From the NCBI GenBank assembly GCA_946122785.1, contig CAMGYJ010000009.1:8586937-8650936 (forward strand): a stretch of DNA of 64,000 bases. The letters run 5' to 3'. The notes beneath the pieces were generated by a model. It did no database searches, was not told the DNA's origin, and worked only from the letters and a program-made list of their open reading frames with translations. Both the position numbers and the translations under genes were made by a program. Below are positions 11,301 to 23,410 of the stretch, in pieces. Position 1 is the first letter of the stretch. Each line of letters opens with the position of its first letter. Source of the DNA: Linum tenue. Its lineage: Eukaryota > Streptophyta > Magnoliopsida > Malpighiales > Linaceae.

Positions 11301-14290
11301 AAACTCACCTGTCCTTTAACAAAGTAAGCTAATTCAGCACCATCAGGGAGACCATTTGGCATGAAAAGTAACCGATGAAGATCATTGTCCCTTCTGAGAT
11401 TGATAAGAGTGGAAAATTAAGGAGGGAACAGGACTCGAAAGAAAATACAGCTAGGGAGCTATAGAGGACGATGTTTAGTATGAAACATAATGAAAAGAAC
11501 TGAAGAAGCAGTGCAAAGAAGGAGCTGACGGAATAATACCTTCTTTTTGAATTATTTTTCCGAACAGAGCCAGAAGCATGGTCACGAGCTCTGCAAGATG
11601 GGAGTTACCATGAATTCTATCAGTTTTTGTACATAGATCCAGAAAATAGTTGTGGGGATTGACAAATAGGAAGCTGCATAAGGGGGACAATAACATGAAA
11701 TTTTAACATAGACATGACGAGGATGGATCACCGCTTCATCGAACGTTTTTTCCCAGATGTAGTCTCCATGTACGGCTGCTGGCTGATTGACCTGTTATCT
11801 ACATAAGAACCATACCCACTCCAGTAACTTTCTTCAAAAGCATGACTAGAGCAGCTGCAAAATCAAAACAAAATACCCTTAGCAAATCACAAACAGTCAA
11901 ATGTACATGATGAACACATTTAGGACAAAGGAATCAAATGTACACCTAGCTTTCTCCAACAATCGCAATTCAACATCTGTTTTAGTGTGATGAAAAAATG
12001 CATACATCTATATACACTACACACAAATAGACGACGGATAATGCACTGTCACAAACCTTTGGACATGATCTGCTGTTTGTTCAATAAAAAACGTTGACCA
12101 TCTATGGGCACAGAGATTTAGAGCACCTATCTTATGATCCCAATCAAGTTCTCTAGTTTCTCAATCATGAGATGAAAATTTCTCAAATCTAGATAAAGAA
12201 CCCCTAATAACCAAACAAATCAAAGAATTTCATTATCGGCCAAAATAAGCAAACATTTAAACCAAAGACAAAAGGTACTGTAATAATATAAAATAAAATA
12301 AAAACGGATGCTTGTCTATGGTCAAAGAATAAGAAGATTCAAAAGTAAGCAAGAGCATCACATATGTGCAGCTCATGACTACTAATATATCTAAATCAGA
12401 GGGAACTAAGTGAATCCTCATTGCAGCTCCATAACGCGAAGCATGATTACCCACAGAGCAGGATAAATTTACCTTTCCAACATGTAGACCAAATACAACA
12501 CATTAAGGGGCATTTCAAAATATGACACTTCTCCAGATTTGGAGACAAGTCACAGGATCAACCTTTCAAATTTTAAAGTTACTTTAAGACAAAGATACAG
12601 TTCCCATGATACCATTCAACACATCCAACAGACTGCAAGCTTCATCAAACCATCAAATTCAAAGACCTCCAAGATCAGACGAAGACATGCTCAAATATGA
12701 ATTCACATAAGGAGAATGTGTTAACTTGGCCAAACCAACATATAGAAGAGACAAACACGGGAACAATTTGAATGTATATAAGTAAGGAAAAGAGTTTAAA
12801 TTGCCGAACTAGCACAAAGGATATAGATGAAATTCAGAAGGTAGTAATTGTTACCTGACATCAGACTGAAGTAAATAACTAGGCTTTTTGACAAAGTAGT
12901 TATCTTCTTCAACCATTCCATAGCTCTGCTGGAACCCAGCTATACACAATTTTATTTGAGGGGGAGGTCAGTCCGGTTACGCACTTAGTTTGAGGTAGTT
13001 AATAGAGCAATTAGGACAAACGAGGGTCGGAGAATCAGATGTACCTATCCAGTTCTGGAAGAACTCTTCATTGAGGGAGGAACCAACCGCATCCCTTATC
13101 ACTTCCTCAACTTCATTCAATGGAGCAGTTTTTATCTCGTGAACGACACTACTGATTGGCTTGCCGTTGTCTAAATATATGTGGCTGTTTGGATGCCTGG
13201 TCTTAACACCAGCATGCTGCTCAAACTCGTATGCACTGAGAACCTGCTCATATATTATTTCGTTGCTAAATAATCCATTAACATCAATAAGGTAAACAGC
13301 CATATGCCAAGAAACCTACCTTCGAGAAACTGCAGACAGAACAGCCACATAGATATCCGCCACCTGCTATGACCCCCTCTAACTCTCGCTGGGAAATAAA
13401 TAAATAGAAATCAACATTAAGCCAATGTTTAGATCCAACTTTAAGATTCCCAGAAGGAACAAGAAGGACAAGACACTCACCTCTGGAGCAAAAGAGATAT
13501 ATCTGACCCGAGCACCATCAAGGATCCCAATGGCGAGCAATTTCTTCACATTCGTCGGATAGTTGGCTAAAAGCTTCTTAGACAGGGTAGTTTCCATAGT
13601 GGGCATGAACGAGTAAGCATCTTGCGTTTCAGTCATATAGACATCGGAATCAGTCCATCCAGAGTATCCCCTACCATATTTCTCGTAGCCATATGATGAT
13701 TCGTGAACATTGTCGTCATTCATGTGCTCGACCGAGGTAGGAGCTGCAGGAGCAGTATCATAATCCTCTTTCCTTTTGCTGAACTTAAAAGTAATCTTCC
13801 TAATCCCCGAGGAACTGCTTGCATCCTTGGGAATCTCCAACACCACATGGGTCGTGGAGAACGGACTGAAGGAATCATTTGCCGAATTGTTGGTTTTGTT
13901 TCCGCTGCTGGGTTCCCCATCCTCGCTCAAGGTCTCGGCTGGGCTGGAAGAACCAGAAGAATGTGACGTCACTTCGCTCGAACCCACTTCATTGTTAGTC
14001 CTCGCCACAACTTCAGTCCTCGGGCTGGCAGTGCCCAAGCAGCCACCAGAGGCGGCGGCATTATTCTCCCTCGGGGAAATTACTGGGTTGTAAACCTCAG
14101 ACGTCATATCCTCGTGGGAAGCTTCTTTCCCCTGCTGCTCCTTAACGGGAGGCAACCCGAGTTTCGAATCTTTAGGCTCCGGGGTATCCCCATCTTCATC
14201 GCCGTTCAATGGAATTGTTTCAGAACCATTCTTCTTGTCGTCCGTAACCCCATCGACAGTGACCTCCTGACAAGCTGCAATTTCCCCCAT
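8351..14290 (-). CDS. Acyl-CoA N-acyltransferase (GNAT) with PHD fingers, IDM1-related nuclear regulator
   Basis: Nineteen exons assemble in phase (high to low): 13481-14290, 13320-13388, 13045-13243, 12855-12939, 11732-11854, 11540-11590, 11309-11393, 11164-11223, 11018-11070, 10773-10939, 10385-10541, 10243-10300, 10097-10153, 9768-10010, 9573-9634, 9067-9123, 8887-8980, 8659-8799, 8351-8437 (885 residues). The order is: acidic Ser/Thr-rich N-terminus (1-270); a Tify-binding-like repeat ending HIYLDNGKPI (~294-345); a second one ending HIYTSNGVSL (~495-530); PHD finger CAKCGDGG...HCPDC (~546-590); a second Cys-rich finger CVVCR...CCNEC (~612-665); GNAT fold with HQGKGYFQALF (~770-860); and family-type end FGGTSMLEKKVP. 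Relatives acetylate histones or scaffold chromatin complexes; the activity here is inferred. An upstream ATG at 14317 would add 9 residues. The 5' leader seems to contain an intron (donor GAGGTAGGT near 14588). It resembles Arabidopsis At2g37520/At3g53680. Confidence 0.93.
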
Positions 14291-15330
14291 TGTGAACTGA
14301 ACCACACTTGCCAGCACTCAAATCACAGAAGCAGGTGATTAAAGCAATGCATGTTGCTGCATCAAATTCACAGAATTAAGAATTAGCGCAATTCCCAGAA
14401 GACAGAAAAAAAAATCATCAAATCCGGAATCGAACCGTTTTGAGACTGGTAAAAGGAGGAGGGGGGAAACTGCTAAAACCGCTCCAACAAAAATTCAAAA
14501 AATAGTAACACGGAACTAAAACTGCCAAGAAAAGGTATTAATTAAAATAAAAAAACAAGAAAAAGCTCTAAAGGCAACCAACCTACCTCGATACGAATTC
14601 CAATCAGGTAACTGGGAAGTGGGGATTGAGTATCAGATTCAAGAACACAGAGAGTAACAGTGAGAGAGGAGGAAGGGTCGGAATCCAGATCTGGGTTGAT
14701 CTGAGAGGTCCGTGAAATCAACAACGAATTCTCCCAATCAAGAAGAAGATAGAATCAATCAATTTTGTTAAAAAGAAATGAAAGGAAGTTGGATGGGATT
14801 AGGAAAGAAGGCGAAGGGGGGGGGTGAATTTAATTGGAGATAGGGTTAGGGTTTTTGTTTTTTTCCTTGGTTAAAAAGGGAAAATAGGGAGATTGTGATG
14901 GTGGTGGTAGTAGGGGGTAAATTTCTTTTTTGCAGCGGGAACGTGGAGAGCGGCAAAGTAGCAGAGAGGGAGAAGAGGCTTGGTTCCCGGTCTAGATTTT
15001 TACTGTTTTAGAAAATCTTGAACAGAAGAAGGAGGTAGAGAGAGAGAGAGAGAGGGAGCTGGAGGACAGAGACGGAAGAAAAGAAAGGAGGAACTAACTC
15101 GTATTAAAATAAAATAAAAATGAAAATAGAATGACGGAGATATTGGAAGACAGAGAAGGGACGAGAAATTGAGTGGATAAAACAGGGTGGGGCCCACGCT
15201 GCGGGGTTGCTTCGCCGAGTTGTAAAAGGTTGTTTCCTCTTTGCTTTTGCGTTGGTGGGCGGAAGCGATTTGAACACGTGGAGAGCCGTGATGGAACAAA
15301 AGAGAGGGGACTAGGGGAAGTAGTTAAGCG
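14291..15330. other. 5' leader and promoter side of the PHD-GNAT gene
   Basis: Contains a likely 5'-UTR exon and intron for the minus-strand gene, G-rich and GA-rich stretches (a GA run near 15036-15055), and no coding frame that looks real. Confidence 0.4.
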
Positions 15331-15673
15331 CTTGTTTGCTTGATGGATTTGATAATGGATTTAAATTTATTATCCAATTTTTTTATTGGATTTATTATCG
15401 ATTTTGATCCAAATTCATAGTTTGTTAGGAGAAATAAATGTGTGGATCCCACAAACTTTAAGTTACTAAATTCGTGGACCTCACGAACTTAAAAGTTTTA
15501 CGTATTTAGGTGGGATTTGATTATGGACTTTGAAGTCCATCATTTTTTACCAACCTACTCTTCATATTTGCTTTCCTTTCTTATATTATTGAGGACAGTA
15601 AAGGTAAATTACACTTCATACATACAAATTTAATTAACAGAATCCATCATGAAATCCATCAAACAAACAATGG
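15331..15673. mobile_element. MITE-like inverted-repeat element
   Basis: The left end TTGTTTGCTTGATGGATTT is mirrored at the right by AAATCCATCAAACAAACAA with one mismatch. The interior is AT-rich with more copies of GGATTT and CCATCA. No clean target duplication could be read, so class and exact ends are uncertain. Confidence 0.5.
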
Positions 15674-15759
15674 TGTTTATTAAATTCATAATGAACCTAA
15701 AACCCTCATATATTCATGGTTTTTCAAAACCCAAGTTATACCAAAACCTTCAATTTTCA

Positions 15760-16716
15760 AATCCACGACGCAAGTTTGGTCACTGGAATTGCAAGTTTAT
15801 CAAATTGCAAGTTTGGTCACTGAAATTACTTAAAAATTGCAAGTTTGGTCACTGGAATTACTTAAAATTTTCACTAGTCGTTGTTGCTCTCTTCACTAGA
15901 CGATGATGAAGTTGGAGATCCGGAGCTCTCGTACTCTGGCCTTGGAGCAGCAACATCAATAACAGAGACTGGACGAGGAGGAAGACGAGGATGGAGATTC
16001 GAAGAAGCAGCTGTGGAAGGAGGTTTCGGCAATGGCGGCAACGGTTGCAACTCAAGACTGGGTCTGTACCCATCAGATCTCTTGATAGAGTCAGCTTATG
16101 GTAGGGAGATGAACGGTGAGAACGGTCAAGATCGCATTCACACCGAACCCGTCGTAGATTGGTTTGAAGTAGTAAAAGAGCGTCACCATTGTTAGAGTCA
16201 GCCCAACTTTGTGGGAGTAAATCTCCCTCCTGGGATCTTCCTTCCCGAATTCTTTCACCCGCGCTGCAAGCGCGAAAGTTCCACTGGTGAAAGAATCAAT
16301 TGTCCCACTTTCAATTGGTTCTCTCTCGAATGCTCAAAGGACCAAGACGGTGATGGCGCGAGGCTTGGCTGGCCGGGAGAGGTCGTCGACCGGAGGGGAG
16401 AGGAACGGCGACGAGCGGTTGAGAATAATAATTAAAAAGAATTAGGAATTTTTAATTTTTATAATAATTAGGTGAAAAATAAAAAATAATTAAATTAAAT
16501 TATTTTATTAATTTTTTAATTGTCACGTCACTCATTTAACGTCAACTATAAGAGTTGACCGCCACATCAGTAAAAGTTAACGGAGACTAACGGCCAGTGC
16601 CCAAACTTGAACTGTTAACCTAATTTAAGTGACTACGAATGGAATAAATTAATTTTAGTGACAAACGTGAAATTTTTAAGTAATTCCAATGACCAAACTT
16701 GCAATTTAGCATATTT
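15760..16716. mobile_element. Mutator-like element carrying unrelated inner sequence (possible Pack-MULE)
   Basis: The left side has three tandem copies of GCAAGTTTGGTCACTG followed by AATTACTTAAAA. The right side ends with the inverse of the same unit, near 16676-16716. The right subterminal words GTTGACCGCCACATCAG and ACGGAGACTAACGG recur in the element at 50770-52423, which has a 10-base target duplication, so the two belong to one family. The inner ~600 bp (15880-16430) is GC-richer and has frames on both strands, as if captured from a gene; I cannot name the source. No clear target duplication is seen here. Confidence 0.55.
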
Positions 16717-18985
16717 TGTGTTATCAGTTTTTTATGCCTAGGTTGTTCAGAGCTGCCCATATTGTGGCTTAAAAGGCTCTTGAATCGATAGTTCGCTTAG
16801 TAGTGACTATCGTATTTATGATTTTCATGTATATGTACCTCTGCCAACTTATATCTATGACAAAAAAAAAGTAAGGCACAAAGAGAAGAAGGTGGACGTG
16901 GGCGTGGGTTTGGTCATTTCAATCACCCGACTCATATATTATGGTTTTAAAAATGGTTAATATTTTTGTCTGATCTCATCTGTACACATATTCAACATTC
17001 TAGTCAATTCTTTCGATCTATAACATCGATTTGTGGCCTCAATTATACATATATCATTTTAACCACTAGATATTGGGATAAAAATAAAATAAATAATATT
17101 ATTATTAAACTCACAAGATACATTGTTTTCCTCTATAGTGGTTTTCACTTTTTAGGGATATGATAACACCTAAAATAAGCGTTATTTAGCCCTTTTTCTT
17201 AAGGCATTTGCATCAATGTAGTCAAAAGCGAGTTTCTACGTATAAAAGTTTAGAGGATCTAGAAGCGTAAAATCCTAAAATTTTAACTTTTAAAGCGGAG
17301 TTTTTAACTACATAAGTTATAAAAACTGAGATTTTGTGTAGAAGCGTTTTAGTGACCTATAAACGTAAAATCGTAAGTTTTTAAGTTTTAAAGCGCGATT
17401 TTAACTACATTGATTTGCATGATAAATCACTGTGTCTAGGCCACATATCAAGTTATTTATGCCCATATTCGTTCCTATTCGCAAAACATGCATTTTGGCA
17501 TAGGTATTCATGGTATGAAGGTTTTCATAGGGGAACCTACCCCCACTTTGGCATATTTTATACTTTCCCAAGTGTTTGTGATGAAATTCCAGGTCTTATA
17601 TGCATTTGGGATTGATCGGGAATCAATTGGAGTTCATCCGAGCACGATTGGAAAGCATAAGAGCAAGAAGGGGAGAAGAGGCACTAGTCACGACCATGAC
17701 CACCAGACCGTGACCAAGTTCGCAAGCTGAAGATCGCGGCCGTGAAAAGTAGTTGCAAACTTCAGCAGGCGACAAAGAAGAAGACATAAAGTTTCCCTAG
17801 TCGAATCGCGGACATGGTGCGTTTTGACCGCGAAAAAAATAGCGCCCGTGACACAAAGATCACGATCGCGATCTTGTGAAGGAGGCCGCGATCTCGAAGC
17901 CTAAGGACGGAGTAAAAAAACGTATCGTTTCGGGCGATTCAGAGACATTCCAGCTGTTCACAGCCAGGTCACTACGTGGAGGCTTTGACCACCATCGGCT
18001 TTCTATGAATACCCCTCTTGCTGCACTTTTCAAAGAAGAGCCGCCCTAGAGTGAGAAAGTTAGGGTTTTGGGTTGTTTTTAGAGAGGAAAACACCTTGGG
18101 AGAGATTAATAGAAGATCCAATCCACCTAATGAGCAAGAAGAAGGTGCAAGAAAGAAGAAGAATATTGATTCCATCACTCCCTCTCTTGTAGTTTGTGTT
18201 TTTTTCCTCTCTCTCTCCATGACTTGAATCTATACGATTTATCTTATCAATTTGTGATAGCTTCGTCCATCTCCCTAATAAGAAAACTAAAAATCATTAA
18301 TATCCCCACATAAGAGTTTCTGTGTGGATACTGATTCATCTTCCTTCATTCTCTACATTTACAAATTGGTGTTTATGTAGGGGGACTCGAGTTATCCTTT
18401 ATTCCTCATCATTGCCCTTACCTAAGTTTGATTGTGGTGGTACCTTTATCTTTTCCATTGGCACCTCTTGTATAGAGATTCTTTGGCTATTGACCAAAGA
18501 ATCCGTTGTCCATTATGTCAAAGATATCGAGTTAGAAATTCATGTTCAGAACTAACAAGGCTTGATGAAGTTATTGGTGTTAATATTTATCTCCTTTAGT
18601 GAAGAAATGAGATGATGATTTTTGGAGCTCGATGTATAACTTATTATTGGTATATTCACAATCTTCATATCCTCAAACTTCCCAAACTCAATGGAAATTT
18701 GATAGATATTTTATCGAGACATCAATCTCCATCACACTCAATGCATTCACATTCCTAGTGATTCCTCTAAACAACTGATTATAGGGATGTTTCATATTCC
18801 GGAGCAAGGCTATGCAATATAGAATTGCACCTTTCAAATTGTTCTTGACCACACTTTGTCCTTAAAATTTTGGAGATAGGTGAACCATTCAGGTGTGTTT
18901 TAGATTATATTACCTTTCGGATTCATAAAATATTGGGCTTGTTTAGTTTGCCAAACTCGGGAGAAATAAAAAGGGACAAACTCTT
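16717..18985. other. Intergenic region with probable old retrotransposon material
   Basis: A GC-rich block at about 17690-17920 repeats words like GATCGCG and GACCGCG, a texture often seen in LTR regions of plant elements. TGATAACACC near 17161 could be an LTR start, but no partner end or coding domain was found. No host gene recognised. Confidence 0.3.
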
Positions 18986-18989
18986 TACA

Positions 18990-19300
18990 CGTCATCCCTA
19001 ATTTATTGATCTTCCCTATTTAAATCTCCAATAGAGGAATTATTGTGGAATTGGTTTTGATAGAGGTGGAGGTTACGAAGAATGATTAGGTTTTCAATTG
19101 AGGATGGGACGTCATTGAGAAAATAGTTGGTGCCAATGTCGATATAGCGGACGAAACGAGAGAGGTATGAGATGTTGGCAGGAAGGGGTCCGACCAAATA
19201 TTTTTTGTGACAAATCTAGGTTTTGTACGTCGAACCAGTTCCAAAGGATAGCAAAAAGCCATAACCCATAGTGATCCATGAGAGATCAAAGGAAGACACA
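18990..19300 (-). pseudogene. LRR receptor-kinase fragment (HAESA/HSL-like leucine-rich repeats)
   Basis: On the minus strand a frame reads VGPLPANISYLSRF, YIDIGTNYFLNDVPSSIENL, LRNLHLYQNQF, which are plant-type leucine-rich repeats (L-x-x-L-x-L-x-x-N-x-F-x-G-x-x-P) as in HSL1/HAESA-type receptors. Upstream, the frame has to shift to stay in LRR sequence, and a stop follows soon after. Only about two to four repeats remain and no kinase domain is present, so it is a gene fragment. Confidence 0.7.
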
Positions 19301-19718
19301 ATTGTTAAGGTAGAGAAAATTACACTTTCATACTCACTAATATATTTTAGTATATAATAGATAATGATACGACCCATATTACATTTAATGATTTGAATAC
19401 AATAAATATTAGGCGTCTCAAAAGCTAAAATTTAAATTGCAAATGATGCAACCCACTACTTTGTAAGAGATCCATGTCGACCTAGCATTGGACGCTTCAG
19501 GTCGACCTCACAGTACAGATGTAATCCCCAACACGGAATTATTCCCCGCGTCTAAGAGCCGCCTAACTTGCTATAAGAAAGGAATTTTATTCGGCCATTT
19601 CTGTACGCAGACCACATTATCGGAGAAGACGCTGTTCATTGCTTCTGCTCTCTCTATATTCTCTCATCTTTCGATATCTCAAGTTACAGCTTTCCTTCCC
19701 CGAGTCGAATCTAACGCG

Positions 19719-21083
19719 ATGGTGAGTTGATTCTTTTTCTCGTCTTCATGTTTCCCTTCTATTATTTCAGCTCTGATAGCCTAGGGTTTCCATTTTTTTT
19801 TTTTTTTTGTCTTCGATTTCTGCTGGATTATGAATCTCCATGTGAGGGAGTGCTCCCGTTCGATCTGTGCTCGATCTCGCCGTCCTGAACCTGAATTTCG
19901 CTCAGAGTTCGTCATTTATGCCGCTGCGGGCTATTTCTCCCGTGATCTAATCTTACCTAGTGCGTAACTGTAGAGATCTGAGTTGCTCTTCTCCTTCGTC
20001 GCATTTTCTTGCGTAGATCTATCGGAAGTTGTGCTGAATTTTGAATCGAGCTCGGATTTTAGCTGTATTCCTTCTTTCGATTGTGACGATTGCTCTTGTG
20101 TTTAGCTAAGAGGATCAAGTGTTCATTTGTGTGCAATTTAGGCGGTTTGTTTTGTGTTCTGTATCTGTTGTCGAGGTGGATCGATGGTGATGTTTGGCTT
20201 TAGTTCTGCAATTACTCCATGGCAGCTCCTCGTTCATTGATTTGCTTGTATTGCAGCTTTTCTATGGTTTACTTGGTAGTGTTTCAATTAGTCATGATCC
20301 AAGGTTGAGATTCGAGGGCAACTATGAGATTTATTGAGTTATCAATTTAGGCTTTTCAATATTGGATTTGTTTTCCTCTTGGGATTGGATTTGGCAGTTA
20401 ATGAATGAATCTGATCGATAGCTCCAAAATTAACTTGCGTCGACTTAGTAGGCTCGTCTTTGAATTATGATTCTGGCGTCACAGGGGAGCTAGAGTTTGA
20501 CTTAGTATTGACTACTAAGGACTGTGTGTTCATGTTACCTTTTAGGCAAATGCAGCATCCGGGATGGCAGTCCACGATGACTGCAAGTTGAAATTCTTGG
20601 AGCTGAAGGCAAAAAGAACCTACCGCTCCATAATTTTCAAGATCGAGGAGAAGCAAAAGCAAGTTGTTGTGGAGAAGCTTGGCGATCCAAGTCAAAGCTA
20701 TGAGGATTTTGCTGCTAGCATCCCTGCTGATGAGTGCCGCTATGCTGTTTATGATTTTGACTTTGTCACAGTGGAGAACTGCCAGAAGAGCAGGATATTT
20801 TTCATTGCATGGTAATTTTTAGTGTCTATGTTCTTCTTAAGTTCACACATTTGCATCATCTGTCCTTTATCCTGTCCAATTTGTATTTTGTCGTGTGCTG
20901 ATTACACATCTGTTATGGTGGTGCCCTTCAAGGTCTCCTGACACAGCGAGGGTGAGAAGCAAGATGATTTACGCGAGCTCAAAAGACAGGTTCAAGAGAG
21001 AGCTCGATGGAATTCAGGTAGAGTTGCAAGCAACTGATCCTACAGAGATGGGGCTCGACGTGTTCCAGAGCCGTGCGAACTGA
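19719..21083 (+). CDS. ADF: Actin-depolymerizing factor (ADF/cofilin)
   Basis: Binds G- and F-actin, severs filaments and speeds turnover in the cytoplasm. Three exons: 19719-19721 (the ATG codon alone), 20546-20811 and 20933-21083, giving 139 residues, the standard plant ADF length. The single-codon first exon, followed at once by a GT donor, is a known feature of plant ADF genes. The protein starts [18 protein letters not shown], where the Ser near the N-terminus is the usual regulatory phosphorylation region. It contains [19 protein letters not shown], and then [19 protein letters not shown], the actin-binding long helix. The ~820-bp first intron is T-rich, and in plant ADF genes this intron often enhances expression. 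Complete and intact. It is not part of the remembered Arabidopsis block. Confidence 0.97.
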
Positions 21084-22092
21084 ATGGGGACAGACATATA
21101 AGGGGCCATCTGTCAATGGCTTGTGGCCTTTCAGGATTTGCATTTACTTGTGGTGTTATGTTTATAGTTTGGTGTTGAATGGAGAGAATTGTGATACTGG
21201 TTTTCTGAGTTCAACCTGCTGTTCTGAACATCCTTTTGTTCGTTTGAAGCATGGATACCTGGCTTGTGATCCATAGAACCTTGTGTGTCTGACTGCGTTT
21301 CTCGTAGTTGTATGTCTACGAGCTAATTTGTAACTGTGTGTTTGTGGAGGGGTTTTAGGCAAGGCCTTGAGTTGAGTTGAAGGTGGAGAAGTGCTTGACC
21401 ATTGTCATTCTACTTTAGGATTGCTAAGAAAGGTGCCTCATATCCTGCAGTTACGAAGTTTGTTCTTGCTATGTACTTCTATTTTTTTTTTTTGACCATT
21501 GTCATTCTACTATAAGGATCTAAACTCCCTTTATCTCCTTCTATAACGTTTACATATGGAAAAAACCCCAATATTTGAGTATTTCCCAAGCCTAACTTAA
21601 TTTGGGTAATTTTACTTATGAGGCATATTCATATTCAATTTTTTAGTTGGTTGTAAATTGGATCCATATTATACAAAGTCAAAAATAATATGGGTACTCG
21701 ATTATAAAATAAATCGAAAGTTGGAAACACTTACATTAAAGGTGTATAATTGGGTTGTACGTAGTTATTGAAATGGCTGGTAATTTTTTTTTTTGTGTAT
21801 GCAATCATCTGGTCCCAGTTAAACTCGTCATTTGATTCTAACCCAAATGAATTGATCCAAATACGATAATTCAAATACAACCCAAACCCAATATCATTAA
21901 AAGTGCAAATGGTTCCATTTGGGTCAGACCAACCATACGAGTCATGATAATTGGACCAAATAACCCAAGAAATGTACCCATTGTCATCTCTAATCACGCC
22001 TCTCCCTCCCTTTTTGTTGGAAAAACGGGACGCTAAAAGGGCACACTTGCCTGACACTTATATTAAAACGAGATTTGGCAATGCCCATACTG
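21084..22092. other. ADF 3' region and intergenic sequence
   Basis: The first ~400 bp should be the ADF 3'-UTR. Beyond 21500 it is AT-rich with no recognised gene; minus-strand frames at 21730-22060 look incidental. Confidence 0.35.
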
Positions 22093-22296
22093 TCATACAC
22101 AGTCCAGTGGATCCGAAAGAGTAATATCACGGAGGCCTAATTCTAAAGAATGCCTTTTATTTGCTAAGTAGTTTGCAACCCGATTACACTCTCTACAGGT
22201 GTGGATGAGTCTAACTCCCAATTGAGATTCAAGAGATGGTTGAATTGACAAGCCAGAATGAGGTATCTGTGATTCGAGGATGATCATTAGCTGCAT
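22093..22296 (-). pseudogene. Non-LTR retrotransposon RNase H-like relic
   Basis: A short frame contains RLIHTCRECNRVANYLANK followed by HSLELGL. This resembles the C-terminal end of plant LINE-type RNase H domains (pattern H-x-x-R-E-x-N-x-V-A-D-x-L-A). The Asp of that motif is Asn here and no RT domain adjoins it, so it is a decayed fragment. Confidence 0.6.
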
Positions 22297-23410
22297 AGGT
22301 TGATAAAGCAGCCTTATTGAAGGTGGTGAATTGACTACTTTGGTCGAGAAGTCAATTCACCGCTCTATACTGGATTTGATCCAGTAGAGGTGGTTTTGCA
22401 CGTTAGGGCCTCAGTTCATTTGCTCCGGTGGAGGTTGGTCGCCCGCTGGGTATTCAGACTGGGAGGGTCTGAAGACCTTTAGTCGAGACTTCAGACTGCC
22501 TAAGAACCTTCCGCAGTATAACTATCATTGTATATGGACTTGGTGAATTACAATTCGGCTTCACTGCAATCTAGGGGGAACCATATCTGGGTGACATCTC
22601 TCGAACTTGAATCACAACTTTAATGCTTTGTGTTTGCTTAGATTAGTTACAACTTCAATACGTTCAAACCGCTAGATAACGAGAACTTCACGAAAAGGTC
22701 ATCACATCTAGGACCCGAGTTGACAAATAAAGCTAGACCCGCTATACTATGCATTAGTTTATGGTTACACTTGACGACTTTCTAGTGTGACGGTATTGGC
22801 GAGTCACTTAATGGGCTGGTTCTGCTCATTGTATGGTTCGTGTTGTTAGCTTAATAGGCGGGCCAGCTTAGCACCCTCGTTTGTCACGTAAGCAAAAGTG
22901 TTACGCCGTCGACAGAATATAACGAACCCAAACGAATATAACGAACCCAGACGACGAGTGATCAAGGATGACAAACGTAAAGTATCAGTGGCTAAATTGA
23001 AGAAAAAATAATTCGAGTGGCTAAAGTGTTACCAACAGGTAATATGAGTGGCCAAATTTGCAGTTGAATTGCTTCGAGTGGCTAAAGTGTAACACTAGAA
23101 AGTATTTACCCAAACAATTATTAACCTTTTGAACAATAGAGAGCCCAGCAGTGACCGCCCCCAACTGGAACTCAACAACCTAAAACCCAGACGTCTGAAG
23201 CCCTTGTGAGGTATCATCAACGGCTTCGAATCAACCTTCGGATATCGCATCCGACAGAAAGAAAGACCGCCAACGCCGGTAGAGATTCACACTGAGCTGA
23301 TCCGTGAGAGAGCTACGGTGGGAAGGAGCTTCAAATTTCAAGCTTCAATATTAGCAGACGGCACCTTTCGTTTTTTTTTTTGCAGGCTTCGTGCTCGGTG
23401 AATTGCTTGA
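22297..23410. other. Intergenic region upstream of the MEE40-like gene
   Basis: No gene recognised. At 22975-23105 the phrase GAGTGGCTAAAGTGT and variants (GTGGCCAAATTTG) recur four times, giving a degenerate repeat that may be the end of an old element. The last ~250 bp is probably the PPR gene's leader. Confidence 0.35.

Noticed and set aside
13703..14093. Plus-strand frames opposite the first PHD-GNAT exon
   Set aside because: Antisense to a long acidic coding exon that fits the gene model.
17161..18320. Possible solo LTR starting TGATAACACC
   Set aside because: No matching CA end, no target duplication and no coding domain could be established.
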